A DNA stretch of 64,000 bases from Erpetoichthys calabaricus (GCF_900747795.2 NC_041409.2:73453960-73517959), one strand, 5' to 3'; counted from the first letter of the stretch, positions 10,301-21,939 are shown. Numbers and translations: made by a program. Notes: generated by a model from the letters alone, not told the origin.

Positions 10301-13300
10301 TCTTTCCACAGATTTTCAGTGGGGATTTAGGTCTGGGCTTTGACTGTGCCACATGAGGACATTCACTTTTTTCTCCTTCAGCCACCTTGTGGTCAATTTT
10401 TGCTCTGTGCTTTGGGTTGTTGTTGTGATGAAAGGTGAACATTCTGCCCATCTTCAACTTTCTGGCAGAGGGTAGCAGGTTTTCCTCAAGAATTTGACGG
10501 TATTTTGCCCCATCCTTTTTCCTTCTACCCTAACGAGAGCCCCAGGCCCTACGGCAAAGAAACACCCCCAACAACAGGATGCTGCCACCTCCATGCTTTA
10601 CTGTAGGTATGGTGTGTTGTAGATGGTGAGCAGTATTGGATTTTTGCCAGGTGTACCATATGGTATTGAGGCCAAATAGTTAGATTTTGGTCATCTCTGA
10701 CCATAAGACCTTTTTTCACTTGGCATCAGAATCTTTAAGGTGCATTCTGGCAAAGCTCAAATGAGCCTTAATGTGGCCTTTCTTGAGAAGTGGCTTTTCC
10801 TTGTGACCCTCTCGAACAAGCCACAATTGTGGAGCACTTGTGAAATTGTTGTCACGTGCACACAATGACCACTTTTTGCCATAAAATCCTGTAACTCCTT
10901 CAAAGTGGCCATTGGCCTCTTGGTAGACTCTCTTACGAGTTTCCTCCTTGCTGTTCCATCCAGTTTGGAGGGACGGCCAGATCCAGGGAGGGTCCTAGTA
11001 GTACCAAACACACGCCACTTCTTTATTATAGACTTTACTGTGATCCTTGGGATTGGTAAAGCCTTTGAGATTTTTTTGTATCCATCTCCTGCCTTAGGTC
11101 TGTCCACAACTCTATCCCCGAGACGTTTTGAAAGTGGTTTGCCACCCATAGTCAGTTGTTTGCTGTCCGTTGCACTACCAAGCGTTGCTCCAGGAACAGC
11201 TTCACTAATCACACTGATCACAGGTGGAAGGAAGCCAGTAACCATGGTCTGCAATGGAAATGGTGGTTACTTACACCTGTTTGAGTTTACAAATATTGTT
11301 TAGGAGGGGGGTGATCCTTTATTAATCTCAGTATTTCTTGTTTTTTATTTTTTAAAATTCTTCTGAACTGTAGCTGTGATATCTTTCACCTGGATGTTAT
11401 AGATTGCATTGAGTAAGTAAAGCTGGAAAAAATATTGGTTTGTGTGTTTTCATTTAAGGGTGTAAAGCAAAAAAAATGGGAATATTTCAAAGGGGGTGAT
11501 TCTTATCTATACCCACTGTGTATATAGTTATTTTCAATGGCAGTACCCATAATATTCTTATTATGGTCAGCTAATGCATTCCACAATTGAAGGTGGTACA
11601 AGTTTATTGTTATTTTTTTAAAACACGTGAGGGGTACACATCTGGTTGGAGTATAGATCAGGCAGTGACATCACAGATGCGCAAAGCAGACCGGGCAGAG
11701 ACATAAAATGCGAAGAGGAGTACACTTGCAGTATGCAACACATGAATGTTCTGTGCATGGCTGCCTCTGCTCTGTGATGTCACGATGGCCTTTGCAAGGC
11801 ATTATGGGGAGCTATGAAAAAATGGATATGTAAGCCATCTGCACAGTTCACATTTCCAGGAAAATATTTGGCAAACAAGGTGAACCTGTGAACACAGCAT
11901 GTTTGTGGCAAAACATTTGGCGAATTTCGCTTAACAACATTACTCAGTCAGGAGTACCATTTAGGAATCTTACGTTGAGAATATGATGGTATCAACAGTT
12001 TGTACGTAATGAATGAGATGGGAGTATATCGTACTGTCCTATTACTAGGATGTTAATTGCCCCCTTTAACCTTTCCTGGCTTCAAACGGGATCACAAGAC
12101 ATAACCAAATAAGCTTGCATCAAACTAGTACTTAAACGGTGTTTTAAGTGTTGCAATTCTAAACTTATGCTGTTTGCTACTAAAATGGGTTACTTGCATA
12201 AATATTGAGTGTTACAGCTTTATTCCATCTGTAAATTTTCTGAATTTGCTTAACATACCCTTTTTTCATATCCTGTGGAAAAATGACAAGCGGCAGATCA
12301 TATTAATTTGGAGAGTAAAGCTGTCACAACAAAGTATTCCTTTTATTTTATAGGAGATGTGATAATTGACAAGAATCCAGGTGTGACCTCAGTGGTCAAC
12401 AAGACGAATACTATTGATTCCACATATCGCAACTTTCAGATGGAAGTGTTGGCAGGATTAGAAGACATGGTTGCCAAGGTAAGAGAAAGTTTTATAATTA
12501 CAGATGATTCAGAGATGCTGCCTATATAGAACTGGAAAGCCCAAGTGTGTCAAAAGAACATATAAAAAAGCTAAATTGGGTGAAGGGAATCCAATCTAAA
12601 ATATTAGTGTTTCTGAGTCAGCATGCATTATACCAGAAAAAACTTGCTGCATCTATCTTTTTTTAAATTGTGTGCTATTATTAAAAAAAACAAACAAAAT
12701 TAATATAATGCCAAGAGATTCAAAGTAGACTGAATTCCTGATAACAAACTAAGCCTGCATAAAATTATAGTACTTATAGAACAGCAAAAGTAACTTCCAT
12801 CCATCCATCCATTGTCTCCCGCTTATCCGAGGTCGGGTCGTGGGGGCAGCAGCTTGAGCAGAGATGCCCAGACTTCCCTCTCCCCGGCCACTTCTTCTAG
12901 CTCTTCCGGGAGAATCCCAAGGCGTTCCCAGGCCAGTCGAGAGACATAGTCCCTCCAGCGTGTCCTGGGTCTTCCCCGGGGCCTCCTCCCGGTTGGACGT
13001 GCCCGGAACACCTCACCAGGGAGGCGTCCAGGAGGCATCCTGATCAGATGCCCGAGCCACCTCATCTGACTCCTCTCGATGTGGAGGAGCAGCGGCTCTA
13101 CTCTGAGCCCCTCCCGGATGACTGAGCTTCTCACCCTATCTTTAAGGGAAAGCCCAGACACCCTGCGGAGGAAACTCATTTCAGCCGCTTGTATTCGCGA
13201 TCTCGTTCTTTCGGTCACTACCCATAGTTCATGACCATAGGTGAGGGTAGGAACATAGATCGACTGGTAAATTGAGAGCTGAGCTGCCTTTTCACCACGA

Positions 13301-16300
13301 CAGACCGATGCAGAGCCCGCATTACTGCGGATGCCGCACCGATCTGCCGGTCGATCTCGCGCTCCATTCTTCCCTCACTCGTGAACAAGACCCCGAGATA
13401 CTTGAACTCCTCCACTTGGGGCAGGATCTCGCTACCAACCCTGAGAGGGCACTCCACTCTTTTCCGGCTGAGGACCATGGTCTCGGATTTGGAGGTGCTG
13501 ATTCTCATCCCAGCCGCTTCACACTCGGCTGCGAACCGATCCAGAGAGAGCTGAAGATCACGGCCTGATGAAGCAAACAGGACAACATCATCTGCAAAAA
13601 GCAGTGACCCAATCCTGAGCCCACCAAACCGGACCCCCTCAACGCCCTGGCTGCGCCTAGAAATTCTGTCCATAAAAGTTATGAACAGAATCGGTGACAA
13701 AGGGCAGCCCTGGCGGAGTCCAACTCTCACTGGAAACGGGTTCGACTTACTGCCGGCAATGCGGACCAAGCTCTGGCAACGATCATACAGGGACCGAACA
13801 GCCCTTATCAGGGGGGCCGGTACCCCATACTCTCGGAGTACCCCCCACAGGATTCCCCAAGGGACACGGTCGAATGCCTTTTCCAAGTCCACAAAACACA
13901 TGTAAACTGGTTCGGCAAACTCCCATGCACCCTCCAGGACCCTGCTAAGGGTATAGAGCTGGTCCACTGTTCCGCGACCAGGACGAAAACCACACTGTTC
14001 CTCCTGAATCCGAGGCTCGACTATCCGACGGACCCTCCTCTCCAGGACCCCTGAATAGACTTTTCCAGGGAGGCTGAGGAGTGCGATCCCCCTTCTTAAA
14101 GAGGGGGACCACCACCCCAGTCTGCCAATCCAGAGGCACTGTCCCTGATGTCCATGCGATGTTGCAGAGACGTGTCAACCAAGACAGTCCTACAACATCC
14201 AGAGCCTTGAGGAACTCCGGGCGTATCTCATCCACCCCCGGGGCCCTGCCACCAAGGAGTTTTTTGACCACCTCGGTGACCTCAGTCCCAGAGATGGGGG
14301 AGCCCACCTCTGAGTCCCCAGGCTCTGCTTCCTCATTGGAAGGCATGTTAATGGGATTGAGGAGGTCTTCGAAGTACTCCCCCCACCGACCCACAACGTC
14401 CCGAGTCGAGGTCAGCAGCGCACCATCCCCACCATATACAGTGTTGACACTGCACTGCTTCCCCTTCCTGAGACGCCGGATGGTGGACCAGAATCTCCTC
14501 GAAGCCGTCCGAAAGTCGTTCTCCATGGCCTCCCCAAACTCCTCCCACGCCCGAGTTTTTGCCTCAGCAACCACCAAAGCCGCATTCCGCTTGGCCTGCC
14601 GGTACCTATCAGCTCCCTCCAGGGTCCCACAGGACAAAAGGGTCCTGTAGGACTCCTTCTTCAGCTTGACGGCATCCTTCACCGCCAGTGTCCACCAACG
14701 TAGCTTGAATATGCAAAACAGTAACATAAATCAGAAATGAAAGGTCAGAAGATCTGACATTTATTGACTTGCTAAATAGTTTGCATATAAGAATATCATT
14801 TATGGATTTACATTTACTTCTTTGTCTGACACCTTTATCCAAGGTAACTTACAACATTTATGATACAATTGGTTACATTTGTTTTTTTGGTTTTCCAGTT
14901 GGAGCACAGGCAGGTCATATGACTGGCTCAGGGTCACACAGTGTCAAGTAGCAGGATTTGAACCCACAACCTCAGGGTTTGAAGTCCAAAGCCTTAACCT
15001 CTACACCACACTGCCTGCTGCAGACTTGTATAAGAGGGGTTTCTTTCCACAATATCGTTATGAAACGTGAGAGTTCCTAAGCACAAATTCCACAATTATC
15101 CCAAAAATCCCTACTAGAGGGGAGAAACCGTCAAACCTGGTTATTAACAAGAGCAAATGCAGAATCTTTAAAATATCTGTTCTTCAAAAAATGCTCTGAA
15201 CAAAACATAAGTGCCCGGGGCTTAAAAAAAAAATGTTGCCAGCAAAGGCAATCCAAAGTGAACAAAGTCTTAATGCGAAATCCAAAGACTGGTCAAGAAA
15301 ATAGTAAATATGTCAAAAATCCAGTCCATCACAAAAGCACGGAACTAATCACAAAGAAACACTCACCCTCTCCCAAGCGCATTTGAAAAGAACCACAAGG
15401 AACGTTATAGGGCTGAGGGCAGTCCATTACTGTGATGGAGATGTGGCCCCACGTCTTGGGGAACCTCCCACAAAACTTGAGCGTAATACATGTATCAGGA
15501 ATAAAGCAAATAACTAACAAAAGTAACATTAACATAAATAAATGTCTCAAACATTAATAAAAACGACATAAAATAAGGATTTGAACCTCAGCCAGGGGAG
15601 GAACCCTGGCTGAAATACAAGTTCAAGTTCATGTTATGTTTGTCCTGTTAATTGTCCTTTGTGTAAGCATATATTGTATGTTCTCATTCTGTAATAGTAC
15701 TGTACCATACCAGCAGATTTTAACATTTTTACCACATTTATCCATGTGTGCAAATGACCTCCTATAAACAATTCTGTGTAGAATGTACAGTTGTTTATTT
15801 ATCTCGACTTGCCTTGCTGTTTAGTTGTGTAGCTTTGATGAATATTATCTCATTGTTTACATTTATCTCCACTTCCTAAATAGGTAAGCTTGACCTATTC
15901 TGATCAGGTTACTTTGTCGAATGACCTTTAATCCCCGCTGCTACAGTTAATAACATCTTTTAATAAAACAATGTATTATCTGATACCATTTTATTTACTC
16001 ACTTATTAGCATGTATTGGTTCACTGTAGAGAACTGTTTATTAGGACAGGTTAGTTCTTTCATGAAACAAGATTCCTCCTGAGGTACATTTTTTCATTTT
16101 TGTAAAGCCCACTCCCAGAGAAGTGACGCATAAACTAAGTATCCAAGCATTTATTTTCAGCTGCTAGTCTATTCATACATGGAAAGACAGTAGTTAGCAC
16201 ACCAGCATCAAAGCTCTAGGAGAACAGGGTTCAAATCTTGGCCTGGTTATTGTTTCCTGTACTTTATCAACTTGTGTTTTACATGTTAGGTTAATTGGAC

Positions 16301-19300
16301 ACTTTAAACTGGCCCAATGCAAGTGAAGAACTGTTGCCCTTTCCAGGAAAAATTCTACCCAATGCTACCAGGTTAAGCTTTAGCCACATTTATAAACTTT
16401 TTCACCAGAAGCAGAAAGAGTGATGTTTATTATGAAACACACAAAACATTTGGGAAGCTAATGGTGTTGTATTTATTATTCCTAGGTCAGAGAAAATAAC
16501 GTCACATATGAGTTTGACTTTTCCAAAGTGTATTGGAACCCCAGGCTCAGCACAGAGCATGAGCGGATCGTCCAACTTTTGAAGTCAGGAGATTTGGTAT
16601 TTGATGTCTTTGCAGGGGTTGGGCCTTTTGCGATACCTGCAGCAAAGAAAAAATGCATTGTTTTTGCAAATGATCTCAACCCAGAGTCTCATAAATGGCT
16701 GCAGCACAACTGCAAATTGAACAAAGTAGACCAAAGAGTTAATCTCTTCAATTTAGATGGTAGAGACTTCATCACCAACATTGTTAAAGGCCAGCTTACA
16801 AAACTGTTAAACACAGGAACAGAGCAGAATTGTGGCATCCATATTATCATGAACCTTCCTGCTCTAGCAGTACAATTTCTGGATGCTTTCAAAAACTTGC
16901 TAGAAGAGCCAGACACTTCCCAAGCTGTTTTACCACACATTCACTGCTACAGTTTTTCAAAACAAGATGATCCTGCAGAGGACGTGATGAAGCAAGCTGA
17001 AGATGTCCTAAACTGTGAACTGCGTAGGCATTGTTCAGTCCACTTAGTGAGGAATGTCGCCCCCAACAAAGAGATGGTGTGCATTACCTTCCAAATTCCA
17101 GGAGAGGTGATTTTCCAAAAGCAGAAAGCAAGCAAAGGTAAGTTGTACTTAAGTTTTTAACCCAGAAAGATCACAGCTCAAGAAAATGTTCAAGCAATTG
17201 CATTTTGTTACCAGATGAGATTACTGTTTGCATCTCATGGCATACTTAACTGGCATTTGGTCATTTATTGTACAATCAAATTGAGACATATGATCAGTCA
17301 TGATTAGGTCGGAGGTGTATTCTGAATATTTGACCTTGAAATTTTGGAGTTTCATATCCTGGTTCTTGATTATTCAAGCAAAATTCATTTACATAAGGGT
17401 GGCACAGTAGTTAGTGCATCAATCTCACAGTCCAGCATCCTGCATTAGAACCTGCACCCAATCATCTATGTGGACTTTACATGTTCACTCCACACATTAT
17501 GCGTTTTCCTCCATGAAGCTGGCGTTGCGCAAAGCTGAGAGAGAGATACTTGGCTACTGCATAGGAAGTCCATTACAGATCAGCTCAATGGAGCTCACAT
17601 CACAGCATTTCTGTCTCATTGACAATGGAGGCTGAGAAGGGGAGCATTTCCAAAGATGTGAAGGTTGGGTTAATTGGAAACTCTAAATTGGTGGAGTGTG
17701 AGTTACGTCTGAAAGGGCTGTGCGATATTCGTGTTCACAGTGCAGCTTGGAGAAACTCTGTCCCTGACACTTAAGTGGTATGTGAATGTCTAGGTGTGCA
17801 AGTATATGCGACTTACAAATGGTAATGTTGGAATGTGGCATAAACAACACCAATCCAATCATCCACACTGCCTTGTTTCAATCTCATAGGTTGGTGATGG
17901 TAGGATAATGGCCTAGGGAATGTCTTCCTGACACACCAAGTCTCTTAGGTGAGGGGACGCTGGCGCACGCATGTTGTTGCCGCTCCTCCCTGTAAACAAC
18001 ACTTTATATTCTGCCGTTCTTTATTTATTCTGTAAGTGCCTTGAGCATGGGAAAGGCGCTATATAAGTAAAATGTATTATTATTATTATTATTATATCAG
18101 CTGAGTGTCATCTGAGTGCCACGCTGTACCCAAGTGTTGTTGCCGACCGTGTGCGTTACTGTATGGCCACAGTTGTACCTCTTTTCAAGTGGATACTGCA
18201 CCATGTCACAAACTTGACTCCAGTGGTCAGCACAGTTCCAAGAACTTAGTCCAGTAGTGAATGCGTGGCAGAAATATTCAAAGGAATTGGATGATGCTGT
18301 TGAGTTGGCATGGAAAAAATTCTTAAGGGTTGTTTAAATCCATGCTTTTAAGAATAGTAATAGTAATCCCTCGCTATATCGCGCTTCAACTTTCGTGGCT
18401 TCACTCTATCGCGGATTTTATATGTAAGCATATTTAAATATATATTGCAGATTTTTTGCTGGTTCACGGATTTCTGCGGACAATGGGTCTTTTAATTTCT
18501 GGTACATGCTTCCTCAGTTGGTTTGCCCAGTTGATTTCATACAAGGGACGCAATTGGCAGATGGCTGAGAAGCTACCCAACCAGAGCGTGTATTACGTAT
18601 TAAATAAAACTCCTCAAATATATTGTGAGCACAGGGGCTGTTCGCACCCTTAGAGGATACGGCCGCTCCTCAAAAAACGCTGAAAGATTACCTTCACAGT
18701 GCTCCCTTCCTTGCTGGGCTTACATGTGGCTGCTTTGTCAAGCGATATGCTTCCCGCACGGTGCTTCGCATACTTAAAAGATCAAACAGCACGTATTGAT
18801 TTGATTGTTTGCTTTTCTCTCTCTGACATTCTCTGCTCCTGACGGAGGGGGTGTGAGCAGGGGGGCTGTTCGCACCCCTAGACGATACGGATGCTCGTCT
18901 AAAGATGCTGAAAGATTATCTTCACATTACTCCCTTCCGTGCAGCTGCTTTGCCAAGCGACATGCTTCTTGCACGGTGCTTCGCATACTTAAAAGCTCGA
19001 ACGGCACGTATTGATTTTTGATTGTTTTTCTCTGTCTCTCTCTCTTTGACATTCTCTGCTCCTGACGGAGGGGGTGTGAGCAGAGGGGCTGTTCGCACAC
19101 TGGCCTAGAGGATACGGATGCTCCTCTAAAAAATGCTGAAAGACTACCTTCACATTGCTCTCTTCCTTGCAGCTGCTTTGTCCGGCGGTGCTTTGTATAC
19201 TTAAAAGCCAAACAGCCCTATTGATTTTTGATTGTTTGCTTTTATCTCTCTCTCTGACATTCTCTGCTCCTGACGCGCACTCCTTTGAAGAGGAAGATAT

Positions 19301-19766
19301 GTTTGCATTCTTTTAATTGTGAAAGAGACAAATGTTTGTTTGCAATGTTTGAATAAAGTTCCTGTCTCTCTACAACCTCCTGTGTTTCTGTGCAAATCTG
19401 TGACCCAAGCATGACAATATAAAAATAACCATATAAACATATGGTTTCTACTTCACGGATTTTCACCTTTCGCGGGGGGTTCTGGAACACAACCCCCGCG
19501 ATCGAGGAGGGATTACTGTACATACAGTTATGGAGACAAAAGGGTTCCCTAATAAACTGACTACTGACTCTGCGGGAACAGGGTATATTTGACATGTCCA
19601 TAGCTGTGGTTTTTGTGTGCAAATGGAAAACAATTTAATTTTATATCATGAAAGTATCAATAATTCAATTTTTTTTTGTAATTTTTTAACAGATGTATTG
19701 GAGGAACCAAAGTCAAAACGTCTCAAGACTAGCAACACTGTGAGTGAAGACCAGGGCGTCTCTTAG
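7378..19766 (+). CDS. TRMT5: TRMT5, tRNA (guanine37-N1)-methyltransferase, five coding exons
   Basis: The coding exons are 7378-7385, 8316-8938, 12354-12478, 16486-17137 and 19693-19766; together they give 493 residues plus stop, against about 509 in human. All introns are GT-AG and all phases agree. The enzyme transfers methyl from S-adenosylmethionine to N1 of G37, next to the anticodon, in nuclear-encoded and mitochondrial tRNAs, which prevents frameshifting. The N-terminal 45 residues are basic and hydroxylated, fitting a mitochondrial targeting peptide. The Trm5 N-terminal domain follows with [14 protein letters not shown] and [19 protein letters not shown]. The SAM-binding core carries motif [13 protein letters not shown] at about residues 292-303, NDLNPE at 314-319 and the catalytic-pocket MNLPA at 374-378. 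The C-terminal core ends [16 protein letters not shown], followed by a short polar tail. No disruption was seen, so it looks functional. Introns 2, 3 and 4 carry transposons that leave the splice sites untouched. Confidence 0.96.
8165..8285 (+). repeat. SINE/RTE-tailed retroposon relic
   Basis: The run around 'agacatgcaggttaggtgg' of the well-preserved copy at 42475-42756 is recognisable here as 'cgacatgcaggctaggtgg' (8220s), followed by the 'tctgtgtatg' stretch. It is a partial, diverged copy within TRMT5 intron 1. Confidence 0.7.
8316..8938 (+). CDS. TRMT5: TRMT5 coding exon 2
   Basis: The exon follows the acceptor ttgttttgtag (ending 8315) and ends ATTG|GTAAGA at 8938/8939. It codes for residues 3-210 plus one base, covering the mitochondrial presequence and most of the Trm5 N-terminal (D1-D2) domain. 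The open frame reads back to a TTG at 8305, but that lies in the acceptor tract and is not a start. Translation past 8938 gives GKKSHLGV and a stop, which is intron. Confidence 0.95.
8939..9965 (+). other. TRMT5 intron 2, left part
   Basis: Intron sequence between exon 2 and the Tc1 element. No exon was seen. A microsatellite-like 'tctatctat' run lies at 9950-9960. Confidence 0.7.
9966..11518 (-). mobile_element. Tc1-like transposon with IR/DR-type long ends
   Basis: The outer ends are inverted: TAGTGGGTATAGAAAAGAAT at 9966 pairs with the complement ending at 11518, and the match continues through 'tcaccccctt-gaaatattccc'. A second, inner copy of the 'ggatcacccccta' binding-site-like run lies about 140 bp inside on the left (10109-10123) and about 200 bp inside on the right (11305-11320), so each long inverted repeat holds two related sites, as in Sleeping Beauty-type elements. 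The minus-strand transposase is open for 165 codons (10757-11254) with a paired-like DNA-binding region ([30 protein letters not shown]). The catalytic half, seen as SPDLNP near 10330, is broken by frameshifts and stops. It sits in TRMT5 intron 2. Confidence 0.92.
11519..12353 (+). other. TRMT5 intron 2, right part
   Basis: No exon was seen. Bases 11620-11950 have a slightly higher GC content and may be a repeat, but no ends could be found. The acceptor for exon 3 is ttttattttatag at 12341-12353. Confidence 0.6.
12354..12478 (+). CDS. TRMT5: TRMT5 coding exon 3
   Basis: The exon codes [17 protein letters not shown] and ends DMVAK, corresponding to the human GQVMIDKNPGITSAVNK segment (from memory). 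It starts after TAG at 12353 in phase 1 and ends AAG|GTAAGA at 12478 in phase 0. Confidence 0.95.
12797..14705 (-). mobile_element. RTE-clade LINE, Rex3-like, 5'-truncated
   Basis: On the minus strand the element encodes a reverse transcriptase with [26 protein letters not shown] and the catalytic box [11 protein letters not shown], followed by a C-terminal region ending [20 protein letters not shown] and LLPPRP. Its 3' end (left side here) is a short GGAT/ATGG repeat at 12797-12812, the tail type of Rex3/RTE elements. The 5' end stops near 14705 with no endonuclease domain, so it is truncated. Two internal deletions break the frame: one near 14070-14095, where the run after FKKGD is missing about 28 bp and joins at GGGGAT, and one near 13275-13290. 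A possible target-site duplication is 'gcaaaagtaac' (12785) against 'gcaaaacagtaac' (14710). It lies antisense in TRMT5 intron 3. Confidence 0.9.
14810..15022 (-). mobile_element. MIR-like tRNA SINE with L2-type tail
   Basis: Read on the minus strand, it starts with a tRNA-like head 'ggtgtagaggttaaggc', has a B box 'ggttcaaatcc' and then 'actgtgtgaccctgagccag', which matches the layout of MIR/CORE-type SINEs. It ends 'taccttggataaaggtgtc', the 3' tail type of fish L2 LINEs; a related tail lies at 53400. It sits in TRMT5 intron 3. Confidence 0.8.
15023..16485 (+). other. TRMT5 intron 3, right part
   Basis: Bases 15110-15600 may be an old unclassified repeat (they include 'cagccaggggaggaaccctggctg', a palindrome-like run). 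A relic of the 'agttagcac / gggttcaaat / taggttaattgg' retroposon lies at about 16190-16320. No exon was seen. The exon 4 acceptor is tattattcctag. Confidence 0.5.
16486..17137 (+). CDS. TRMT5: TRMT5 coding exon 4 (SAM-binding catalytic core)
   Basis: This is the largest catalytic exon, residues 253-469 plus one base. It begins [20 protein letters not shown] and holds motif [32 protein letters not shown] and MNLPA. It ends with [20 protein letters not shown] and KQKASK, then G|GTAAGT at 17137. The frame reads on briefly into the intron (KLYLSF) before a stop. Confidence 0.96.
17395..17690 (+). repeat. tRNA-derived SINE relic with RTE-type body
   Basis: It starts 'gggtggcacagtagttagtg', a tRNA-like head, and continues with a degraded body ('tgtggactttacatgttc', then 'gttaattggaaactctaaattg') of the same family as 42475-42756. 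It lies in TRMT5 intron 4. Confidence 0.7.
17940..18095 (+). repeat. SINE 3' tail with TTA repeat
   Basis: The run 'gccttgagcatgggaaagg' then 'cgctatataagtaaaatg' and (TTA)n at about 18079-18094 is a recurrent retroposon tail; related tails occur near 24270, 33870 (opposite strand) and 54285. The rest of the head (17945-18030) is too diverged to classify. Confidence 0.6.
18361..19518. mobile_element. Tigger-like non-autonomous element with internal tandem repeats (copy 1)
   Basis: Ends are inverted: TAGTAATCCCTCGCTATATC at 18361 and its counterpart 'gaggagggattactg' ending 19518, followed by TA. This resembles Tigger/pogo termini, including an internal 'gcgcttc' and 'cgcggatttta'. There is no transposase. 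Inside are three tandem units of about 222-228 bp, starting 'ggggctgttcgcac' near 18634, 18862 and 19085, the last one shortened. Each carries 'gatacgg', 'cggtgcttcgcatactt' and 'cattctctgctcctgacg'. A second copy lies at 50090-50994. It sits in TRMT5 intron 4. Confidence 0.85.
19693..19766 (+). CDS. TRMT5: TRMT5 coding exon 5 (C-terminal tail)
   Basis: After the acceptor taattttttaacag the exon completes an Asp codon and reads [20 protein letters not shown] to GVS and TAG at 19764-19766. The tail is polar, with a Lys-Arg cluster, and comparable to the human tail (PPLKRQRTAEAFSDE, from memory). Confidence 0.93.
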
Positions 19767-19840
19767 ACTAACTAAACTGTGCTTTTACAATGATTCCTCC
19801 CAAATATAATTGAAATATATGGACTTGACAGAATATTGTA

Positions 19841-19846
19841 AATAAA
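19841..19846 (+). terminator. TRMT5: TRMT5 polyadenylation signal
   Basis: AATAAA lies 75 bp after the stop codon in an otherwise AT-rich 3' end. A short 3' untranslated region is implied; no other strong candidate lies before the Tc1 element at 19966. Confidence 0.7.
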
Positions 19847-19965
19847 AATGTAAAACTAAAAAGGTATTTGAACTTACTGGAAGGCATCATAAAAATCTTG
19901 GAGAGTCACTGTTAGATATTTTCACTTTCAAAAGCTGTATCTCTGCCATTTTTCCTTTGCCCATA

Positions 19966-21415
19966 CACAGTGTTGTCAAAAAGTATTTGCCCCCTTTCTG
20001 ATTTCCTGTATATTTACTTATTCACAGCACTTAATTGTTTCTGATCTCCACACAAATGTAGTATAACACAAAAGATAACCTGAGTAAACTTAAGACAGAG
20101 GTTTTTAAAAGATCATCTGATTTATTGAAGGAACAAAAATCATCAACACCTATATTACCCAAGTGACAAAGTAACTTCCCCTTTAGTTGCTGAATCAACC
20201 AGCAAACCACATTTACATTGTACTGGGTCAAATAAGACTAGACACACCTGAGCTTGATCGGCATGGCCACGAGTTCAGCAACTGCAGTCAGCAGGTCTGA
20301 CGTACCCAATGACTGCAAGTTGCGTATTGTGACTGAACACAGACAGAGCCGATTCTAGCTAGCCCCGTTAAATCTAAACCTTGCCATACATCGACCCTTA
20401 TGGAGAGTGAAGGAGTTCCCACAAGGTTTCTAGAAGAACATTATGCTATGTTCATAAAAAATTCCAGATCAGACAAGGAAAAAAAAAGTGGAAACTTGCT
20501 GGTCAGGAAAGAGTTATAAAATCATATCAAAGGGTGTAGGGCTCCACTGCAGCCAGTGAGCGCCATTATCTCCAAAATGGAAAACATTTAGAACAGAGGT
20601 GAATCTTTTCCGGAAAGGATGGCCCGCCAAAATTACCCCAGGGGAACAGTGACAACTCAATTAAGAATTCACAGAAAATCTCTCATCATCATCATCATCA
20701 TCTGACGAACTGTAGATATTTCTAGGCCGAGAAGGTCAGTATTCAAGTAGCAAGATGGTTGCCTCTGTTATCCAAGAGCACATTACTGCTTATCTTGCAT
20801 TTGCAAAGAAATATCTGGCTGATCAACAAGTCTTTTAAAATCATGTTTTGTGGACAGAGGAGTCAAAAGTAGAACTCTTTGGGTGACACAGGTGCCATTA
20901 TGTCTGGCTTAAAGTTTAAAGTGTTCAACAGTAAGAACATCATACCTGTAATAAAATGTGGGTCTGCTTTGCTAACTTAGGACCTGGAGGACTTGTCATT
21001 GTTGAAAGAACCATGAATTCTGCACTTGACTAGAATATTCTTAAGGTGAACGTCCAGTCATCTGTCCATGACCTGAAGCTGAAGCAGAATTGAGTTATGC
21101 AGCAGGACAATGACTCAAAACACAAAAGCAAAATTAATGGCTCAGTAGAAACAAAATGAAAGTTGTGGAGTGGCCAAGTCAAATTCCTGACATGAACCCA
21201 ATAAAGATGCTGTGGCAGGATCAGAAATGAGCAGTTCACACTCGCAAACCTACCAATATGTCTGAATTAAAGCAGTTCTGCAGAGATCAATGGGGCAGTG
21301 ATTTGAAAGACTGTTGTCAAATTGCAGGAACTGTTTACTTGTGATTGCTGCTAAAGATGCTGCAACCAGGAATAAAGGATATTAGCAAGGTGCTAAATAC
21401 CTTTCCACAGCACTA
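19966..21415 (+). mobile_element. Tc1-like transposon, strongly decayed
   Basis: Left end CACAGTGTTGTCAAAAAGTA with TA outside, right end the complement (ggtgctaaatacctttccac...) with TA outside. The + strand holds scattered transposase remnants, for example 'ttttgtggacagaggagtc' encoding a degraded W-DE-S block near 20846 and 'gacatgaacccaataaagatgctgtgg' near 21190 for a degraded NPIE-LW block. Many stops and shifts. It lies between the TRMT5 and MNAT1 3' ends. Confidence 0.85.
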
Positions 21416-21939
21416 TACAAGTGAGAAAAAGTAAACCAGGAGCATTCTATATGTGCCCTGGCAAAACAGCCACAGTGTTGGTGGATTTTTTGATCTTCAC
21501 TGAATTAGATTTTCTTCCATCCTTTTTCTGTTGAAAAAAGAAAAAATTAAAATGTTAAATGTAAGAAGTTTAGCTTGCTTCCAATACGTTCTTGGAAAGA
21601 GGGATTTCTAAAAGAGGTACTTGATTCCAATATGTACAAAGGTTGAGCAGGCACTAACTCATTTCTACCCTGCTGCTCCAGCTCATTTTCTTTTTAAGGC
21701 AGACAGGAAAATCAGTCCACACCTCTGAGCCTACTGTTCTAACAGTACTAAATGGCAAAACTTACTTTTAAGATTAATGGTAGATTCCGTAAAGCCTACA
21801 TTGATTCCAGAGGTATAATTACACACAGTGCACAAGTCGGTAAGGATTCAAGTTTTGGGAGTCCAACCACCAAGAATGTCTTAAAGATTTCTATTAATTA
21901 CTCCAGACATTTATTGCCAGAAAAAAAAAAATTGTCTTG
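21416..21939. other. Intergenic gap between TRMT5 and MNAT1
   Basis: No gene or clear repeat. An 80-codon + strand frame at 21752-21994 runs into the neighbouring transposon and has no recognisable domain. Confidence 0.4.

Noticed and set aside
14081-14650. 189-codon + strand frame
   Set aside because: Antisense shadow of the LINE reverse transcriptase.
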